A stretch of 64,000 bases of DNA. It comes from an uncultured Bacteroidales bacterium. GTDB lineage: Bacteria; Bacteroidota; Bacteroidia; Bacteroidales; P3. The stretch covers positions 1 through 64,000 of the forward strand of contig CAMVMX010000006.1 of NCBI GenBank assembly GCA_947168665.1. Direction: 5' to 3'. Under the pieces are notes generated by a model. It searched no databases. It was not told where the DNA came from and saw only the letters and a program-made list of their open reading frames with translations. The position numbers and the translations under genes are program-made. Of this stretch, positions 34,112 through 42,819 are shown one piece after another (position 1 is the stretch's first letter; each line of letters starts with the position of its first letter).

Positions 34112-34762
34112 TTATTCAGTCAATCGTTTAGCCATGCCGTCGCCGTCATACCAAATGCGGTAAGTGCCCGGTTTCGAAAGGGCCGACGCATGGTACTCGT
34201 CAGCTGCCCAGGTATCAAGTACTATATGGGCATACTGGCAGTCTTTCAAACCCTCCTCGCTCACCGTTGCCGACACCACCGTGCAGGTCCTGCTTTTCCA
34301 CAGCGTGTCGCCGTTGCCGGAACACTCAAACACGTTCTGGTAGCAATACATTGTCACGTCCTTGCCCTCGCCTATCACGTTGGCCATGATAGACTGGCCG
34401 TCGATGTCGTCGCGCTTCTGAGTTTCGCGATATTGGATTAACCCCCGGCGGGTCTGGCCGGAGAACGACATGTAAACGTCGTAGAATAACTCCTGGTAGT
34501 TGTCCGAGGCGAAATGCAAGTCCATCGGCGAAGCCAGAAAACGCCCGTTGATGGTGTCGGGATTCACCCCCTCGTGGATCTCCAATCCCCGCATACGCAG
34601 TGTATCCTGCATCTTTTCGGGTATCACCGAATATGGTATTTTCCCGTCGGGAAGTGGCAGGACAATGGTGTCATTACCCTCTTTCAGACATCCTGAAAAT
34701 AGCAATATTGACAAGGACACCAATCCTCCGACTGTTAATAAATGTTTGACGTACTTTAACAT
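34112..34762 (-). CDS. Lipoprotein of unknown function
   Basis: A 216-residue protein with a lipobox LFSGC (Cys near residue 25). The mature region begins with LKEGNDTIVLPLPDGKIPYSV, quoted partly as GNDTIVLPLPDGKIPYS, and contains no assignable domain. It is the first gene of the leftward operon lipoprotein - OmpA - type IX protein - repeat protein; the promoter box is at 34793-34800 and the gap to the next gene is 17 bases. A shared role with those surface proteins is likely. Confidence 0.75.
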   Translation of the reverse strand: MLKYVKHLLTVGGLVSLSILLFSGCLKEGNDTIVLPLPDGKIPYSVIPEKMQDTLRMRGLEIHEGVNPDTINGRFLASPMDLHFASDNYQELFYDVYMSFSGQTRRGLIQYRETQKRDDIDGQSIMANVIGEGKDVTMYCYQNVFECSGNGDTLWKSRTCTVVSATVSEEGLKDCQYAHIVLDTWAADEYHASALSKPGTYRIWYDGDGMAKRLTE

Positions 34763-34792
34763 AGCTTATTCTTTTAGTGAAAGTCATTTTTC

Positions 34793-34800
34793 CAAAGATA
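34793..34800 (-). promoter_or_regulatory. Promoter box of the surface-protein operon
   Basis: CAAAGATA (TATCTTTG leftward), 30 bases before the start at 34762. Confidence 0.7.
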
Positions 34801-35072
34801 CACATTTTTTTTGAAATATCACATAAAATATTATTTTCGCCAGTTCCCGGCGGGTTCCAGCGAGTCGGCGGCAGTGTCCGAATGCCCCCCTCCGCCGTGC
34901 CGCACTCCGGCCCCCGGCCCTCCCTGCGGTCGGCCCCAGCCGAAATAAACACAGGCCACTCTCACTTTTTCAATTGGCGCAACTGTCTGTACAGCAGTGC
35001 CGAGTGTGGCATCGTGGGGCTTTTTCGGGAAAAATAGGTGAAAACAAAGGGTTTTTCCTGAAAAAATGGTTG
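34801..35072. other. GC-rich divergent spacer
   Basis: About 270 bases between two promoters facing away from each other. No gene supported. Confidence 0.4.
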
Positions 35073-35080
35073 TACTTTTG
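35073..35080 (+). promoter_or_regulatory. Promoter box of the Ser-rich protein gene
   Basis: TACTTTTG, a TAnnTTTG box, leaves a leader of about 100 bases before the ATG at 35183. Confidence 0.6.
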
Positions 35081-35182
35081 CACCGTGAAAAAGGGCGCAC
35101 AACCCCACCAGGACCGGGGTGCAGCCCCGGCAAAACAAACAGAAACAAAAAAAGAAAAATAAAAACAGAAAGGAGCAACATT

Positions 35183-36301
35183 ATGAAAATGTCTCGTTTA
35201 GCAAGCATCGCACTTTTAGGCATCGCATTGGCGGTGACACCAGTTTACGCACAGCGCGGTGGTGGCGGCGGCGGCCGCAGCGGTGGCGGCAGCCACAGCA
35301 GCAGCTCAAGCTCAAGCCGCGGTGGCGGATTCTCTGGCAGCAGCAGTCGCAGCAGTTCCAGTTTCTCCGGCAGCAGTCGCAGCAGTTCCAGTTTCTCCAG
35401 CCGCAGCTCCAGCTCATCATCCAGCCGCAGCAGCTATTCCAGCCCCTCCAGCAGCCGCAGCAGTTTCTCGCGCAGCAGCTCGCCGAGCTCCTCGCGCAGC
35501 AGCTTCTCCAGCAGCAGTTCCTCGCGCGGCTTCTCGGGAGCCAGCCGCGGCGAATCCTCGCGCAGCAGTTTCTCCGGCAGCCGTTCCGGCAGTTACGACT
35601 CCCCCTCGCGTGGCACTGAGGGCAGCGCCGTCCGCTCCGGCAGCGCCATGCGCAGCCGCACAGGCAGTGTCCCCGTCCAGGCCCGCAGCCGTGCCGCAGC
35701 CTCCGGCCGTGGCCCCGCAATGGAGGGCCGTGGCGCGGGCGAAGGCAGCCGTGTGACGGGCACCCACGGGCGTCCCAGCGGCATCGCCCCGGCCCCGGCA
35801 GGCGGATATGCCCGTCCAGGCCATCCCGGCCCCATGCCCCCCTCGCACCGCCCCATCCATCCGGCCCCCTATTTCTGGCATCCCCATCATCACTGCATGG
35901 TCCACTGCCACCGCCTCTACTGGGACCCCTTCATCCCTCGCCCCTACTACTGGCCGGGCTTCTGGGTCTACTGCGACAGCTACTGGTATGACTACCATGT
36001 CACCGACGTCGTTGTAGTGAGAGAATACGTCCGCAACACCTACAATCTCGACCTCATCACCTTCGCCTTCAGCGGCAACTACATGTATGCCCTGGTCAAC
36101 GACCCCGACGGCCACACCTACCTGCAAATCTACGACCGCGAGGACAAGCTCCTGGCCGAACAGCGCGTCAGCCGCAAATACTGCAAGATCGAAGTCGACC
36201 CCGAAAACGGTGGTTGCTGGATTATGAAAAAGCGCGACAAAGATCCTCTCCTCTTCTTCTACACCGAAGACGGCCAACTCCTCATCTACGAAGCCGACTG
36301 A
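35183..36301 (+). CDS. Secreted Ser/Arg/Gly-rich low-complexity protein
   Basis: A 372-residue protein. I start it at 35183, behind a clear AAAGGAG ribosome-binding sequence, because this gives a proper signal peptide (cleavage around VYA-QR). Residues ~25-170 are almost pure Ser, Arg and Gly with Phe (units like SSRSSSSFSGSSRS). A Pro/Gly/Arg-rich part follows, then an aromatic and His/Cys-rich segment (HHHCMVHCHRLYWDPF). The last ~120 residues form a compact domain ending in LLIYEAD. The Ser-rich part is likely disordered and could be glycosylated. Family and function are not recognised. Confidence 0.7.
   Translation: MKMSRLASIALLGIALAVTPVYAQRGGGGGGRSGGGSHSSSSSSSRGGGFSGSSSRSSSSFSGSSRSSSSFSSRSSSSSSSRSSYSSPSSSRSSFSRSSSPSSSRSSFSSSSSSRGFSGASRGESSRSSFSGSRSGSYDSPSRGTEGSAVRSGSAMRSRTGSVPVQARSRAAASGRGPAMEGRGAGEGSRVTGTHGRPSGIAPAPAGGYARPGHPGPMPPSHRPIHPAPYFWHPHHHCMVHCHRLYWDPFIPRPYYWPGFWVYCDSYWYDYHVTDVVVVREYVRNTYNLDLITFAFSGNYMYALVNDPDGHTYLQIYDREDKLLAEQRVSRKYCKIEVDPENGGCWIMKKRDKDPLLFFYTEDGQLLIYEAD
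35259..35640 (+). repeat. Low-complexity Ser-codon repeats
   Basis: Short, imperfect units such as AGCAGTCGCAGCAGTTCC recur many times with AGC, TCC and CGC codons. The long open frames in other phases and on the other strand here are artefacts of this composition. Confidence 0.75.
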
Positions 36302-36345
36302 TACGGAAATCACCTGTCTTTGAAATCATAAAGTTATCTTACTTT

Positions 36346-36378
36346 AAGCGGGGGTCCGGAAACGGATTCCCGCTTCTT
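36346..36378 (+). terminator. Terminator after the Ser-rich protein gene
   Basis: AAGCGGGGGTCCG, loop GAAA, CGGATTCCCGCTT (two G-U pairs), then CTTCC. The T tract is short. Confidence 0.65.
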
Positions 36379-36786
36379 CCATGTCCCGTCCGGATTTCAC
36401 CCGCTCAGCCCAAGTCCGTTCCCTCGTGGTTCGACACGCCCCCGTGCGCCGCGCCTTCTTTGCTTACTTGGCGATGAACGAGCGGCGGAGGGGGCGTGAC
36501 GAGGCGCGCAACGAGTGGAGGAAGAGCGGGTTAAGGCGGTCTCTGCAATTATCTCCCGTTTGGATGGGGGAAGCCGGGCGGGGGGTGAGCAATGCCGTCG
36601 GCGAATCTGGAGCGCCGGGGCATGCAGGTTGTGGCAATCCTGCTGCTGGGCATCAGCCTTTGTGCGCTGCTGTGGCACCCTCCGTCAGCGGGGGCGTATG
36701 GCCGGCCGTGCGGGCCGCCGTCGGGGGTTGAGGTTTTTTTTTTCTTAATAAACACAAAAAAACCTTTCCAATTAAAAAAAAAGGTG
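36379..36786. other. GC-rich spacer before the tryptophanase promoter
   Basis: About 400 bases; overlapping frames on both strands but no domain, promoter or ribosome-binding site supports any of them. Confidence 0.4.
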
Positions 36787-36794
36787 TATTTTTG
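36787..36794 (+). promoter_or_regulatory. Promoter box of tnaA
   Basis: TATTTTTG, giving a transcript leader of about 190 bases before the tnaA start. Confidence 0.6.
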
Positions 36795-36804
36795 CATTTC
36801 CAAA

Positions 36805-36894
36805 ATGAAGAACAACAGCTTACATATAAACGTCCGTAATTGTTTCTTAAACATCAAGAAAAGAGACGTGTATGGCTTTGTTTGCCATAGGTAG
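36805..36894 (+). CDS. Possible 29-codon leader peptide upstream of tnaA
   Basis: An ATG 10 bases after the promoter box opens 29 codons (MKNNSLHINVRN, then a Lys/Arg-rich part, ending FVCHR). It contains no Trp, so it is not a copy of the enterobacterial TnaC arrangement. Its 3' end runs into a hairpin (36884-36911), which could couple its translation to tnaA expression. It may equally be chance. Confidence 0.3.
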   Translation: MKNNSLHINVRNCFLNIKKRDVYGFVCHR

Positions 36895-36911
36895 CGCTGT
36901 GTGCCTATGGC
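36884..36911 (+). promoter_or_regulatory. Hairpin in the tnaA leader
   Basis: GCCATAGG (36884-36891) pairs with CCTATGGC (36904-36911), overlapping the stop of the small leader frame. A GTAGCGC unit occurs in the loop and again just after the stem, so alternative pairings exist. No T run follows, so it is not a simple terminator. Confidence 0.45.
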
Positions 36912-36991
36912 GTAGCGCCGTCGGAGGAACTGGCGGATGCGGAGTTTTTGGAAATCATTTCTTTATTTAATAACATTAATATCTTAATATC

Positions 36992-38368
36992 ATGGAATTA
37001 CCATTTGCTGAAGCGTGGAAAATCAAGATGGTAGAACCCATTAAGAAATCCACCCGCGAACAACGCGAAAAATGGCTTGAAGAAGCCCATCAGAACATCT
37101 TCATGCTGAAGAGCGATTATGTTTACATTGACCTCCTGACCGACTCTGGCACCGGCGCCATGAGCGACCGCCAGTGGAGCGCCATGATGATGGGCGACGA
37201 GAGCTACGGCGGAGCCCGCAGCTTCTATCACATGAAAGACACCATCACCGAACTTACCGGTTTTGAGTATGTCATCCCCACTCACCAGGGCCGTGCCGCC
37301 GAGAATGTGCTGTTCAGCTATCTCGTCAAACCCGGCATGATTGTGCCTGGCAACGCCCATTTTGATACCACCAAGGGCCATATCGAGAGCCGCAAGGCTT
37401 TCGCCATCGATGTCACTGTGCCTGAGGCCTACGACACCCAGCTCGAAGTTCCCTTCAAGGGCAATGTCAGCCTTGAGAAACTGGAGAAGGTGCTGCAGGA
37501 GAATAAGGGCAATGTGCCTTTCATGGTGCTCACCGTCACCAACAACACTGTTGGCGGACAGCCCGTCAGCATGAAGAATATCCGCGAGACTTGCGAGCTG
37601 TGTCATAAGTACGGCGTGCCGGTCAATATGGACAGCGCCCGTTTCATCGAGAACGCTTACTTTATCAAGACCCGCGAGGAGGGCTATGCCGACAAGAGTC
37701 TGCGCGAGATTGCCCGCGAGATGTTCAGCTATGCCGACAGCATGACCATGAGCGCCAAGAAAGACGGTTTGGTGAACATGGGCGGTTTCATCGCCACCAA
37801 TAAGAAGGATTGGTACGAGGGTGCCAAGCTGTTCTGCATCCCCTTTGAGGGCTTCCTGACATACGGCGGTATGAACGGCCGCGACATGGACGCCCTGGCT
37901 GTGGGTCTGAAAGAGAACATCGAGTTCGACATGGTCGAGACCCGCGTCAAGCAGGTTCAGTATCTGGCCGACAAGCTGGACGAGTATGGCATTCCTTACC
38001 AGCGTCCCGCTGGTGGCCACGCCATCTTTGTCGATGCCGACAAGATTCTGACGCAGATTCCCAAAGAGGAGTTCCCCGCCCAGACCTTGACTTGCGAGCT
38101 GTATCTCGAAGCTGGCATCCGCGCTTGCGAGATTGGATATGTGCTGGCCGACCGCGACCCCGTGACCCGTCAGAACCGCTTTGGCGGCAACGACTTTGTG
38201 CGTCTCTGCATCCCGCGCCGTGTCTACACTAACAATCACATGGATGTCATCGCCGCGGCCCTGAAGAATGTCTATGACCGCCGCAATGAGATTAAGCGTG
38301 GTCTGGAAATCACTTGGGAGGCTGAGCTGATGCGTCATTTCACCTGCCAGTTCAAACGTCTTGGCTAA
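36992..38368 (+). CDS. tnaA: Tryptophanase
   Basis: A 458-residue PLP enzyme cleaving tryptophan to indole, pyruvate and ammonia. The PLP lysine is Lys257 in MSAKKDG; the cofactor-binding region includes THQGRAAEN and VNMDSARF. Tyrosine phenol-lyase is the close alternative. The segments ELYLEAGIRACEIG and the C-terminal RHFT (His where phenol-lyases have Phe) match tryptophanase, so indole production is predicted. A long leader with a hairpin precedes it and a terminator follows. Indole formation is a known trait of several Bacteroidota. Confidence 0.92.
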   Translation: MELPFAEAWKIKMVEPIKKSTREQREKWLEEAHQNIFMLKSDYVYIDLLTDSGTGAMSDRQWSAMMMGDESYGGARSFYHMKDTITELTGFEYVIPTHQGRAAENVLFSYLVKPGMIVPGNAHFDTTKGHIESRKAFAIDVTVPEAYDTQLEVPFKGNVSLEKLEKVLQENKGNVPFMVLTVTNNTVGGQPVSMKNIRETCELCHKYGVPVNMDSARFIENAYFIKTREEGYADKSLREIAREMFSYADSMTMSAKKDGLVNMGGFIATNKKDWYEGAKLFCIPFEGFLTYGGMNGRDMDALAVGLKENIEFDMVETRVKQVQYLADKLDEYGIPYQRPAGGHAIFVDADKILTQIPKEEFPAQTLTCELYLEAGIRACEIGYVLADRDPVTRQNRFGGNDFVRLCIPRRVYTNNHMDVIAAALKNVYDRRNEIKRGLEITWEAELMRHFTCQFKRLG

Positions 38369-38392
38369 TAGTTGAGGCCAGATTGATAATAG

Positions 38393-38436
38393 GAAGCAGC
38401 AGGTTAGAGCATGTCTTGAAGCCTGTTGCTTCTTTT
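38393..38436 (+). terminator. Terminator of tnaA
   Basis: GAAGCAGCAGG pairs with CCTGTTGCTTC (one G-U), then TTTT. Confidence 0.75.
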
Positions 38437-38545
38437 GTATTTGTTGAACCATAGATTCCGCGCGCCGGGGCTGGCAGCAAGGCTGAAGTCTTGGCGAAGA
38501 GGCGGTATGGTTGTCAACATTCATGCACAGATAGGATTGACCGAC

Positions 38546-39352
38546 ATGAGACTTAGTATTATAACTATTAACAGGAATAATGCCGAAGGGCTGAGAAAGA
38601 CCATGGAGAGCGTCTGTTCGCAAACGTGCAAGGATTTTGAATATATAGTGATAGACGGTGCGAGCAGCGATGGGAGTGTAGACGTTATCAAAGAGTATGC
38701 TTTGCGGATGCCGATTAACTGGGTATCGGAGCGCGACACTGGCATCTTCAATGCCATGAATAAGGGCATAGGCAGGGCCACGGGTCAGTATCTCCACTTT
38801 TTGAATAGCGGCGATGCGTTGTTTGACAGCGGGGTGGTTGGGAACATGTTGAAGAAAGCGGATGAGAACAATGACCCCAATATATTGGTGGGGCAGCTCT
38901 ATGCGCTGGGGCGGGATGGCTCGGCCAGGAAGACGGAGACAAACGACGACTTCTCCTTGCTGAGGTTCTATGTGAACTTTATTCCCCATCCATCAACTTA
39001 TATCAAAAGATCCCTGTTTGCCGAGTATGGTCTTTATGACGAGAAGTACCGCATTGTTTCTGACTGGAAATGGTTTTTGCAGGTGGTTGTGATGAACGGT
39101 GTGAAGCCTGTTTTGACCGATGCCGATGTGGTGCTTTTTGACACCACTGGTGTCAGCGAGACTAATCCGGAACTGGATGCCCGTGAACGTCGGATGGTGT
39201 TGGAAGAGGTGATTCCGCCGGCCATATTGGAGAATTACGACAGCTATTCAAATGTTATCTTCATGATGCAGCATATCCGCAGCCGTAAATGGGCATATAA
39301 GATGGTCAAGTATTTGGACAAGTTTCTCTATCTGATTGAAGGACGGAAATAA
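38546..39352 (+). CDS. GT2-family glycosyltransferase
   Basis: A 268-residue GT-A-fold enzyme. The chosen start (38546) gives the usual N terminus LSIITINRN; the longer frame adds 40 non-family residues. Motifs: DFEYIVIDGASSDGS (nucleotide-binding Asp), SERDTGIFNAMNKGI, and the D-x-D-like LNSGDAL. It resembles small enzymes that add sugars to surface polysaccharides. It stands alone between tnaA and a receptor-like gene, not in a polysaccharide cluster; donor and acceptor are unknown. Confidence 0.88.
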   Translation: MRLSIITINRNNAEGLRKTMESVCSQTCKDFEYIVIDGASSDGSVDVIKEYALRMPINWVSERDTGIFNAMNKGIGRATGQYLHFLNSGDALFDSGVVGNMLKKADENNDPNILVGQLYALGRDGSARKTETNDDFSLLRFYVNFIPHPSTYIKRSLFAEYGLYDEKYRIVSDWKWFLQVVVMNGVKPVLTDADVVLFDTTGVSETNPELDARERRMVLEEVIPPAILENYDSYSNVIFMMQHIRSRKWAYKMVKYLDKFLYLIEGRK

Positions 39353-39879
39353 GACGGTCGCTGCCCCGTGTGTGGGTATGGCATGGTGGTTAGCGGAATA
39401 GAGCCGTTTTCGGCTCTGCGGGAGTTCTTTGAGGAATGCTCCCCTCCACCCGTTGCGGACGTCTGTCAGTCATGATGCTGAATGAAAAGCAAGAGAGAGC
39501 GCCCCCGCTGCCTGTTATGGCTGGCGGGGGCTGTTGTTTTGTTCCCCGGATGGCATGGGGAAGGGAGCTGGGATTGACTGCCGCCGGTGGTGAGCGTATA
39601 GCCGTTAAAGGTGTAGCCCCACGGTGTTGGCCGTCGGAGGTTCCTCTGCCGAATACGTTTTGTGGGCAAGATGTGGTGGGTAGCGGGCAGTCATACCTGA
39701 ACAAAATCAGTCGCATCAACAAGAAACGGGGGGATTACAGCGCTGTCCGTGAGTTTTGCTGTTTGGGTGCAGGGATGGTATAGGGCCTTGGTTGGAACTG
39801 GGGTTTACGGATTTTTTTGTGTTCAATTGTAGTTTTTGGGGTTCTGAAACGTTTATTAGGCATATAACACTACCGTTGA
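39353..39879. other. 527-base gap, no gene seen
   Basis: Contains a small hairpin GAGCCG-TTTT-CGGCTC (39401-39416), a possible weak terminator of the glycosyltransferase gene. A 115-codon frame (39436-39783) has no domain. No clear promoter box was found for the receptor-like gene downstream. Confidence 0.4.
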
Positions 39880-42276
39880 ATGAAGAAAAAACACATCGTC
39901 ATTGCACTTGTTGCCCTTGCTTTGGGCAGTGTGCAGGCTCAGAGTCTTAGGGTGTCCGGTGCTTTACAGGATGCCACGTCGGGCCAGATTTTGCCGTTTA
40001 CCAATTGTGTATTGCTCAGGTTGAGCGACAGCCTTTTTGTGCAAGGCACCACCACCGACACTGCCGGTGCCTTCCGATTCAATGCAGTGGACACGGGTGT
40101 CTACCTGTTGCGAGTATCGGCAGTGGGCTATGCGCCTTATTGGCAACAGGTCAACCTCCCGCCGGATACGGTTTTGGGTACTATAAGCCTCTTTGCATCA
40201 GCAACCAACTTGCAGACCGTCAACGTACAGGCCCAGCGGCCACTTTACAGCGCCGATGGCGAGAAGGTGTTCTACCATGTGGAGGATGACCCCAGTGTGC
40301 AGACCGGCACAATGGCCGACGCGTTGCAAAATGCCCCAGGCGTGGAGGTGGATGCCGAGGGCAATATCACCTACCGCGGCAAGACCGCCGTGGAGATATG
40401 GATCAATGATCGCCCGTCAAATATGGACGGCGAGGCATTGAAGCAGTATATCAAATCCTTGCCGGCCAGTAGCATCAAGCGGATAGAGGTGTTGAGCAAC
40501 CCCTCGGCACGCTATGGCACCGGCGGCAGCATCATCAACATCGTGACAGAGGACAAGGTTTTGCAGAACCAGTTGCTTTGTCTCGGCTTCAAGGCCAGCA
40601 CGGGTCCTCGCCTGTCGCCTTGGGTGAGCTATGTCTACAGCAATGACAAGATGAGCCTTAGCCTCTATGGCAACGCCTTTTTCAACAATTTCGACATCAC
40701 GATGGAGAACCACCGGCAGATGTTTACTGCCGACAGTGTACTGTCGCAGAGTTATGATTACACCGGCAGCGAGAAACAGCGAAGCAGGCAATGCTCGTTT
40801 GGAGGAAACCTCGACTATCGTTTTGACGACCGAAACCAGTTCTCGGCATGGATGTGGTTCTATCCTTCGTCTACCCCGATAGCGGCAGATTTCGATGTAT
40901 CCCGCATCGAGTATCTCTTTGCCCCAGGAGATTATAGTTACCGCTCAGATATTGACACCCGCTCGCTGTATATCGGCGGCAACGTGGGGGCATATTATCT
41001 GCATAAGTTCGACACTTCCGGTCGACAGATTGAGTTCAACTGGAACGGAGGCCTTAACTCCCGACCTTTTGAACGTACAAGCCAGCGGCGATATGCCATC
41101 TTCCCGCAGTTGGATTTCACCCGCCACACCCTTGTTAGCCAAATAGAAAGTCGCAACAACCTCATCGTCAACTATACGCACCCTTATAGCAAGAGTGGCA
41201 CGATTGAGACGGGTGTGGATGTCCGATACGAGACTCAGGACTATGCAAGGATGTTCGACACATTGGCAGAGGGCATCTATCGGCGCGACTCGGTGCGCAG
41301 CTGCACATTCATCGACCGTGTGCCGGAGGTGACGGGATACATCACCGTGCAGCAGAAAATCGAGCGGCTTACCCTCAAGGGTGGTCTCCGTGTGGGTAAT
41401 GTATGGCTGCATCGCGAACACAACATCGCGTCGTGCGATTTCTCCAAGCATTATCTCGGTCTCGTACCGTCCATCCATGCCAGTTATGCTACCCAAAACA
41501 ATCACAATTTCACCCTCAGCTACACACGACGTTTCGGCACACCGAGTGTTGGTCAGCTGACGCCTTTCATTGTTTACGGCGACGACAGTTACTCCGTTGG
41601 AAATCCCGACTTGCGGATGAGTTACTCCCACAATGCCGAGGCGGGCTGGACGCACTACACCCCATGGGGTTCCATCGGCGTGGAAACTTACCTCAACCTC
41701 AGCACCGACAATATCGGCAATATCACCGATGCGGTCTACAGCCCCTTCTTCGGCCGTATGGTGGAGAAGGACAGTACCGTCAATGTGGGCAATGTGCGTC
41801 TCGACGGTGTGGAGCTGAACCTCACATGGAGACCGCGCAAGTTCATGAACATCCGTCTTTATGCCGGCTGCGGCGAAGGCTGGTATCGGATGCAGCTACG
41901 CCCGGGCGAATGGGTGGAGGACCAAGTGTTCAACTACAATGTGCGTCTCAACATGAGTGCCAAACTCTGGGGCAAAGTGGATGTGTTTGCAAACGGTCGC
42001 TTCACTGGGCGACAAATAGAATATCTCAGCCGCAATGAGCCCAGTTTCAACGTCGACCTTGGCGTGAGCACCGATCTGATGAACCGCCATCTTTCGCTCT
42101 ATCTCCGCGTCACAGACCTCTCCCAGTCGTCGCAGCGTCACACCGTATCCACCAACCCATACTTTGCCGAGGATTACCGCTGGAGCTACAACAGCCGCTA
42201 TATAAGCCTGGGTCTCACTTGGCGCATCGGCAAGATGGAGCTTGAGCGTCAAGGCCGCCAAGGTGCAGCCTATTAG
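39880..42276 (+). CDS. TonB-dependent receptor-like outer-membrane barrel protein
   Basis: A 798-residue protein. A signal peptide (cleavage around VQA-QS) is followed by a carboxypeptidase-regulatory-like beta-sandwich (about residues 24-115). A plug-like region follows (LQNAPGVEVDAEGNITYRG, then SIKRIEVLSNPSARYGTGG, about 140-220). The remaining ~570 residues form a 22-strand-type barrel of the outer-membrane beta-barrel family 3 class. It lacks an obvious TonB box and a SusD partner, so the cargo is unknown. It is not under the riboswitch that lies downstream of it. Confidence 0.88.
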   Translation: MKKKHIVIALVALALGSVQAQSLRVSGALQDATSGQILPFTNCVLLRLSDSLFVQGTTTDTAGAFRFNAVDTGVYLLRVSAVGYAPYWQQVNLPPDTVLGTISLFASATNLQTVNVQAQRPLYSADGEKVFYHVEDDPSVQTGTMADALQNAPGVEVDAEGNITYRGKTAVEIWINDRPSNMDGEALKQYIKSLPASSIKRIEVLSNPSARYGTGGSIINIVTEDKVLQNQLLCLGFKASTGPRLSPWVSYVYSNDKMSLSLYGNAFFNNFDITMENHRQMFTADSVLSQSYDYTGSEKQRSRQCSFGGNLDYRFDDRNQFSAWMWFYPSSTPIAADFDVSRIEYLFAPGDYSYRSDIDTRSLYIGGNVGAYYLHKFDTSGRQIEFNWNGGLNSRPFERTSQRRYAIFPQLDFTRHTLVSQIESRNNLIVNYTHPYSKSGTIETGVDVRYETQDYARMFDTLAEGIYRRDSVRSCTFIDRVPEVTGYITVQQKIERLTLKGGLRVGNVWLHREHNIASCDFSKHYLGLVPSIHASYATQNNHNFTLSYTRRFGTPSVGQLTPFIVYGDDSYSVGNPDLRMSYSHNAEAGWTHYTPWGSIGVETYLNLSTDNIGNITDAVYSPFFGRMVEKDSTVNVGNVRLDGVELNLTWRPRKFMNIRLYAGCGEGWYRMQLRPGEWVEDQVFNYNVRLNMSAKLWGKVDVFANGRFTGRQIEYLSRNEPSFNVDLGVSTDLMNRHLSLYLRVTDLSQSSQRHTVSTNPYFAEDYRWSYNSRYISLGLTWRIGKMELERQGRQGAAY

Positions 42277-42347
42277 CAAAGCCGGAGGCAAGGCTGAAAA
42301 GCCGCTGTCGCAATGACGAACCTATTGTTTTTTTCTTGTTATCTCCC

Positions 42348-42380
42348 GCTCCACACCGTACCCCCCGCATGGTGTGGAGC
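42348..42380 (+). terminator. Hairpin after the receptor-like gene
   Basis: GCTCCACACC pairs with GGTGTGGAGC across a 13-base loop. No T tract, so a terminator role is uncertain. Confidence 0.45.
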
Positions 42381-42412
42381 TATCCTTTCAGTGTAGTGCA
42401 AAAACATTTTTC

Positions 42413-42439
42413 TTGTTTGGCAAAATATTTGTATCTTTG
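42413..42439 (+). promoter_or_regulatory. Promoter of the riboswitch-CoA-transferase transcript
   Basis: TATCTTTG at 42432-42439 with TTG at 42413-42415. Transcription would start about 60 bases before the cobalamin aptamer. Confidence 0.7.
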
Positions 42440-42504
42440 CACCGCCATTGTGGACTGCGGCATATCCTGTAGCCTTCATGTCATCAGTACATTGAACGAT
42501 TTTT

Positions 42505-42668
42505 ATCTTCAAGGTCCCGCCCCCTTTGCGGGTGGCCAAGAGGGAATCACGTGCAATCCGTGAGCTGTCGCGCAACTGTTACCCTCCAGCGTGTGCCTGA
42601 CAAGAAAGTGAACTGCCGGAAGGTGCCCTTGTCAGCCAATGGGAGGAGAGCCAGATACCTGCCTTGAA
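42505..42668 (+). promoter_or_regulatory. Cobalamin riboswitch upstream of the CoA-transferase gene
   Basis: The conserved cobalamin aptamer pieces occur in order on the + strand: closing stem TCAAGG/CCTTGA (42509-42514/42662-42667), the GGGAATCACGTGCAATCCGTG core, cited in part as GAATCACGTGCAATCCGTG, then GCTGTCGCGCAACTGTTACC, a variable arm, and the B12 box AGCCAGATACCTGCC. These elements bind adenosyl- or other cobalamins and usually repress B12 synthesis, uptake or B12-replaceable genes. The only downstream gene on this strand is the CoA-transferase at 42820, about 150 bases later. Confidence 0.88.
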
Positions 42669-42819
42669 CGATTGGCAATGCTTTCGCGTCAAAGGTTCCT
42701 GCCGGCATATTTTGGACGTTAGTCCCCGTTATTTCCTTTCGCTCCTTTCCGTTGAAGCCTTGCCGATTTGGTCGTGGCTGGCAATGCTTATAATTAATGC
42801 TATATAAAAACACTGCAAT
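42669..42819 (+). promoter_or_regulatory. Leader between the riboswitch and the CoA-transferase
   Basis: About 150 transcribed bases that presumably hold the expression platform. A GGCAATGCTT motif occurs twice (near 42674 and 42781). No clear terminator hairpin with a T tract was seen, so control may be at translation. Confidence 0.4.

Noticed and set aside
35066..35182. An N-terminal extension of the Ser-rich protein
   Set aside because: It would start before the promoter box could act and lacks a signal peptide; the ATG at 35183 has a ribosome-binding site and a good signal peptide.
36992..38368. Tyrosine phenol-lyase instead of tryptophanase
   Set aside because: The C-terminal RHFT motif (His in place of Phe) and the ACEIG-type segment match tryptophanase.
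36998..38989. A 663-codon open frame on the minus strand
   Set aside because: Antisense to tryptophanase and the start of the glycosyltransferase gene; no domain.
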